The notes beneath the pieces were generated by a model that did not search any database, was not told the DNA's origin, and was given only the letters and a program-made list of their open reading frames with translations. Positions 61,702-64,000 of a stretch of DNA of 64,000 nucleotides are shown here, one piece after another (the first letter of the stretch is position 1; each line of letters starts with the position of its first letter). The DNA comes from Phytohabitans maris (lineage in GTDB: Bacteria > Actinomycetota > Actinomycetes > Mycobacteriales > Micromonosporaceae). The DNA is taken from NCBI RefSeq assembly GCF_031085175.1, contig NZ_JAVHUY010000004.1, forward strand, positions 186,001-250,000, in the 5' to 3' direction. The position numbers and the translations under genes are program-made.

Positions 61702-62754
61702 CTACGGGCGGGTCAGCGAGGAGGCGCGCACGACCAGGTCGGGCGCGAGCAGCACCCGGTGCGCGGGGCGGCGCTCGCCGCCGAGCAGGCGGGCGACCAT
61801 GAGCTCCACGGCGAGCCGCCCGAGGTGGCTCTTGGGCGGCCGGACCGCGGTGAGCGCGGGCTCGGCCAGGTGGGCGGTCTCGTCGTCGTAGGCGACGATC
61901 GCGAGGTCGCCGGGGATCTCGACGCCCCGTTCCGCGCACCACTGGGCGACCGCCACGGCCTCCGGGTCACTGTGGACGACCAGCGCGGTGACCCCCGCCC
62001 GCCGGCACTCCCGCAGGATCCCGGCGACGCGGTCCGGCGTGAGGTACTCGTGCGGGGCCAGGACGGGCGCCAGGTCGGGGTCGGCGCGCGCCGCCCGCCA
62101 GGCCCGCATCAGGTGTGCCGAGGTGGGGCTCCGCTCGGCCAGGAGCAGCCCGACGCGGCGGTGCCCCTGCTGGCACAGGTGCCGCACCGCGAGGTCCAGG
62201 CCGTGCGCGTGGTCGGTGCGCACCCATTCGGCCGCCGTGCACCCGCGCGGCTCCCGCTCCAGGAGGATCGCCGGCAGCGCCAGCCGGTCCAGCCAGTCGG
62301 GCAGCGCGGCGTCCGCGTCGAGTCCGGGCGCGAGCAGCAGCCCGTGTACCTCGCCGGCGTCGACCAGCCGGCCGACCTGGCGGCGGTCCTCGTCCGGGTC
62401 GTAGCTGGAGCCGCGCAGCTGGATGGTGACACCCAGCGCGGCCGCCGCGGCCCGGGCCCCGGCCACGACCGGCGGCCAGTAGAAGTCGAGCGACGGGACC
62501 ACCATGCCGATGGTGAACCGGATCGAGACCCGGCGGGGCTGGCCGACCGCCGGGCGGTGCGCCGGCAGGGTGGCGCCACCGTGCACTTTGGACACGAGGC
62601 CACGCTCGGCGAGGGCGGCGATGTCCCGGCGGATGGTCAGCTCGCTGACGCCGAGCTCGCGGGCGAGGTCGCGGACGCGTACCGCGCCGTGCCCGCGCAG
62701 CTCGGCGAGCAGCCGTTCCTGCCGCTGCGTCCCGAACAGTCGCTCAGTCGTCAC
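61702..62754 (-). CDS. Chimeric transcriptional regulator: DeoR-type HTH with LacI-type sensor domain
   Basis: The 350-residue protein has an N-terminal DeoR-like winged helix (about 5-60): QRQERLLAELRGHGAVRVRD, then ELGVSELTIRRDIAALAERGLVSKVHGGA, the classic DeoR signature. Residues about 80-345 are not the DeoR sugar-phosphate sensor but a LacI/GalR-type periplasmic-binding fold: IGMVVPSLDFYWPPVVAGA, TDHAHGLDLAVRHLCQQGHRRVGLL, AIVAYDDETAHLAEPALTAVRPP. The GTG at 62754 has AGGAG 9 bases upstream. It is 11 bp downstream of the KduD-like gene and probably controls the surrounding glycan locus, responding to free sugar rather than a phosphosugar. Confidence 0.88.
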   Translation of the reverse strand: MTTERLFGTQRQERLLAELRGHGAVRVRDLARELGVSELTIRRDIAALAERGLVSKVHGGATLPAHRPAVGQPRRVSIRFTIGMVVPSLDFYWPPVVAGARAAAAALGVTIQLRGSSYDPDEDRRQVGRLVDAGEVHGLLLAPGLDADAALPDWLDRLALPAILLEREPRGCTAAEWVRTDHAHGLDLAVRHLCQQGHRRVGLLLAERSPTSAHLMRAWRAARADPDLAPVLAPHEYLTPDRVAGILRECRRAGVTALVVHSDPEAVAVAQWCAERGVEIPGDLAIVAYDDETAHLAEPALTAVRPPKSHLGRLAVELMVARLLGGERRPAHRVLLAPDLVVRASSLTRP

Positions 62755-62765
62755 GACGGGCACTC

Positions 62766-63530
62766 CTAGCGGGCGAGCCAGCCTCCGTCCACGGCGAGGA
62801 CGGAGCCGTGCACGTACCGGGCGGCGTCGGAGGCGAGGAAGACCACCGCACCCATGAGGTCTTCGGGTGTGCCCCAGCGGCCGGCCGGGATCCGTTCGCG
62901 GATCGCGCGTTCCCGGTCCGGGTCGTCGCGCAGGACCATGGTCTGGTCGGTGGCGATGTAGCCGGGGGCGATCGCGTTGACGTTGACGCCCTCGGCGGCC
63001 CACTCGTTGGCCAGGGCCCGGGTGAGGCCGACGACGGCGTGCTTGGCCGCGGTGTACGACGGCACCCGCACGCCGCCCTGGTACGAGAGCATCGACGCCA
63101 CGTTGACGATCCTGCCGTGGCGCTGGCCGAGCATGACCCGCCCGGCCGCCTGGCACAGGTGGAACACCGCGTCCAGGTCGACCCGGAGCACCTGCGCCCA
63201 GTCCTCCGGCGGGTGCGCCACGGCGGCCGAACGGCGGATGAGGCCGGCGTTGTTGACCAGCACGTCGAGGCGGCCGAGCCCGGTGACCACCGCCTCGACG
63301 GCGTCGGCGAGCGCGTCCGGCCCGGCGGTGGCGAGGTCGCCGGGCACCACCAGCACCCGGCGGCCGAGCGCCTCGATCCGGGCGGCGGTGGCGGTGGGAC
63401 GGGTGCGGCCCAGCAGCGCGACGTCCGCGCCGGCCTCGGCGAGGGCGGTGGCGAGCGCCTGCCCGATGCCCCGGCCGCCGCCGGTGACCAGGGCGACGCG
63501 GCCGTCGAGGCGGAAGCTGTCCAGGACCAT
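62766..63530 (-). CDS. kduD: SDR oxidoreductase, KduD-like (2-dehydro-3-deoxy-D-gluconate 5-dehydrogenase)
   Basis: The 254-residue classical short-chain dehydrogenase has the cofactor motif TGGGRGIG (about residues 16-23), NNAG (about 92-95), and the catalytic Ser-Tyr-Lys in SMLSYQGG and SYTAAKHA. The end, SDAARYVHGSVLAVDGGWLAR, and the start, FRLDGRVALVTGG, resemble KduD/gluconate 5-dehydrogenase. It follows an IolB/KduI-like isomerase gene by 3 bp, which reproduces the kduI-kduD pairing of uronate degradation. The activity is inferred from family resemblance and context. Other sugar-alcohol dehydrogenase functions are possible. Confidence 0.8.
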   Translation of the reverse strand: MVLDSFRLDGRVALVTGGGRGIGQALATALAEAGADVALLGRTRPTATAARIEALGRRVLVVPGDLATAGPDALADAVEAVVTGLGRLDVLVNNAGLIRRSAAVAHPPEDWAQVLRVDLDAVFHLCQAAGRVMLGQRHGRIVNVASMLSYQGGVRVPSYTAAKHAVVGLTRALANEWAAEGVNVNAIAPGYIATDQTMVLRDDPDRERAIRERIPAGRWGTPEDLMGAVVFLASDAARYVHGSVLAVDGGWLAR

Positions 63531-63533
63531 CGG

Positions 63534-64000
63534 CTACAGCCCCACGCTGCGCAGGGTGGGCACGGTCTGCCCGACCCAGGCCAGGTCGGCGTCCTCGCGG
63601 GCGGCCTGGGTGCGCTGGGTGCCGGCCAGGAACCATAGGTAGTACGTGGTGTAGCCGGGCGCGCTGACCACCGTGTGGTACCCCTCGGGCATCATCTGGA
63701 CGCCGTGGTCGCGGACGGTGACGTTCTCCTCGTAGCCCTCGTCGGTGTAGACCCGGGAGATGCCGAACCCGCCGGGCCGGTCGACCCGGAAGTAGTACAT
63801 CTCCTCGTGCGCGGCCTCGGCGGGCAGGTCGTCGACCTTGTGGCGGTGCGGGGGATAGGTGCTCCAGTTGCCGGACGGCGTGTAGGTCTCGCCGACGATG
63901 AGCCGGGCGGCGGGCAGGTCCGGCTGGGCGATCTCGGTGAGGATCTGGTGGTACTTCCGGCCGAAGTTGGCCGCGCCCCACCGCCCGCTCGCCACCCGCT
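63534..64000 (-). CDS. IolB/KduI-like cupin isomerase, 3' part (5' end outside window)
   Basis: The visible 155 codons are the C-terminal cupin half of a KduI/IolB-family isomerase. The segment WSTYPPHRHKVDDL carries metal-binding histidines, followed by HEEMYYFRVDRPGGFGISRVY, then MMPEGYHTVVSAPGYTTYYLWFLAGTQR, which matches IolB (5-deoxy-glucuronate isomerase) more closely than classical KduI. The frame is open at the right edge, and the usual protein is about 270-300 residues, so the N-terminal half is missing. Beside a KduD-like gene it could serve the KduI step, converting 5-keto-4-deoxyuronate to 2,5-diketo-3-deoxygluconate. An inositol-pathway role is the alternative. Confidence 0.78.
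   Translation of the reverse strand, partial: RVASGRWGAANFGRKYHQILTEIAQPDLPAARLIVGETYTPSGNWSTYPPHRHKVDDLPAEAAHEEMYYFRVDRPGGFGISRVYTDEGYEENVTVRDHGVQMMPEGYHTVVSAPGYTTYYLWFLAGTQRTQAAREDADLAWVGQTVPTLRSVGL

Noticed and set aside
1..64000. tRNA, rRNA, riboswitch or phage attachment sites
   Set aside because: I scanned the intergenic gaps for cloverleaf-like segments, CCA ends, T-box or cobalamin-type conserved boxes and integrase genes, and saw none.

Overview
The window is chromosomal DNA of a very high-GC actinomycete, most likely a member of the Micromonosporaceae. The evidence is the strong GC bias at third codon positions, frequent GTG starts, many 4-bp ATGA/GTGA gene overlaps, an F420-type luciferase-like oxidoreductase, an AftD/DUF3068/DUF2613 arabinan module related to the Mycobacterium tuberculosis Rv0224c-Rv0236A region, and GCGAGCGCCGCAGCGAGCG-type intergenic repeats. 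No tRNA, rRNA, transposase, phage gene or CRISPR array was seen.

Layout. (1) 1-2.1 kb: 3' part of an acyl-CoA/AMP ligase, then an ECF sigma factor and its zinc-finger anti-sigma factor. (2) 2.2-6.7 kb: a minus-strand operon of flavin monooxygenase, alpha-hydroxy-acid oxidase and sulfotransferase, divergent from a degenerate membrane-anchored P450-like gene. This is a candidate undescribed tailoring cassette. (3) 6.8-22.9 kb: an arabinoside-utilisation locus with a LacI regulator, L-arabinose isomerase, an ABC importer (binding lipoprotein and two permeases, no ATPase), intracellular GH127 beta-L-arabinofuranosidase, a 1576-residue secreted hydrolase (possibly GH121-like) and a secreted GH43. 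Gene content resembles the Bifidobacterium extensin beta-arabino-oligosaccharide cluster. A shared operator (CGAAAAGGTTTTC) lies before both the regulator and araA. (4) 22.9-25.6 kb: a WxL-like/DUF916-like surface pair and an F420-dependent oxidoreductase. (5) 25.7-40.6 kb: a cell-envelope arabinan/polysaccharide module with DUF3068, an AftD arabinofuranosyltransferase fused to a methyltransferase, a solute-binding/vWA protein, GT4, DUF2613, two GT-C-like membrane proteins, an FkbM methyltransferase and a flippase. (6) 40.7-49.9 kb: a cholesterol-oxidase-like GMC enzyme, and two ABC ATPases with two large FtsX permeases. (7) 50.0-55.2 kb: a Pls/PosA-type single-module NRPS translationally coupled to an M1 metallopeptidase. 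(8) 55.3-64.0 kb: GT4, GH92 mannosidase with an anomalous start, GH43, GH43_24 exo-galactanase with CBM13, a chimeric DeoR/LacI regulator, a KduD-like dehydrogenase and a partial IolB/KduI-like isomerase, forming a second plant-glycan catabolic locus.

Three copies of a 54-bp palindrome (25.6, 55.2 and 58.9 kb) have an identical 15-bp outer stem and inner stem changes that partly compensate, which suggests a structured repeat family. All assignments come from reading motifs; no database search was run.
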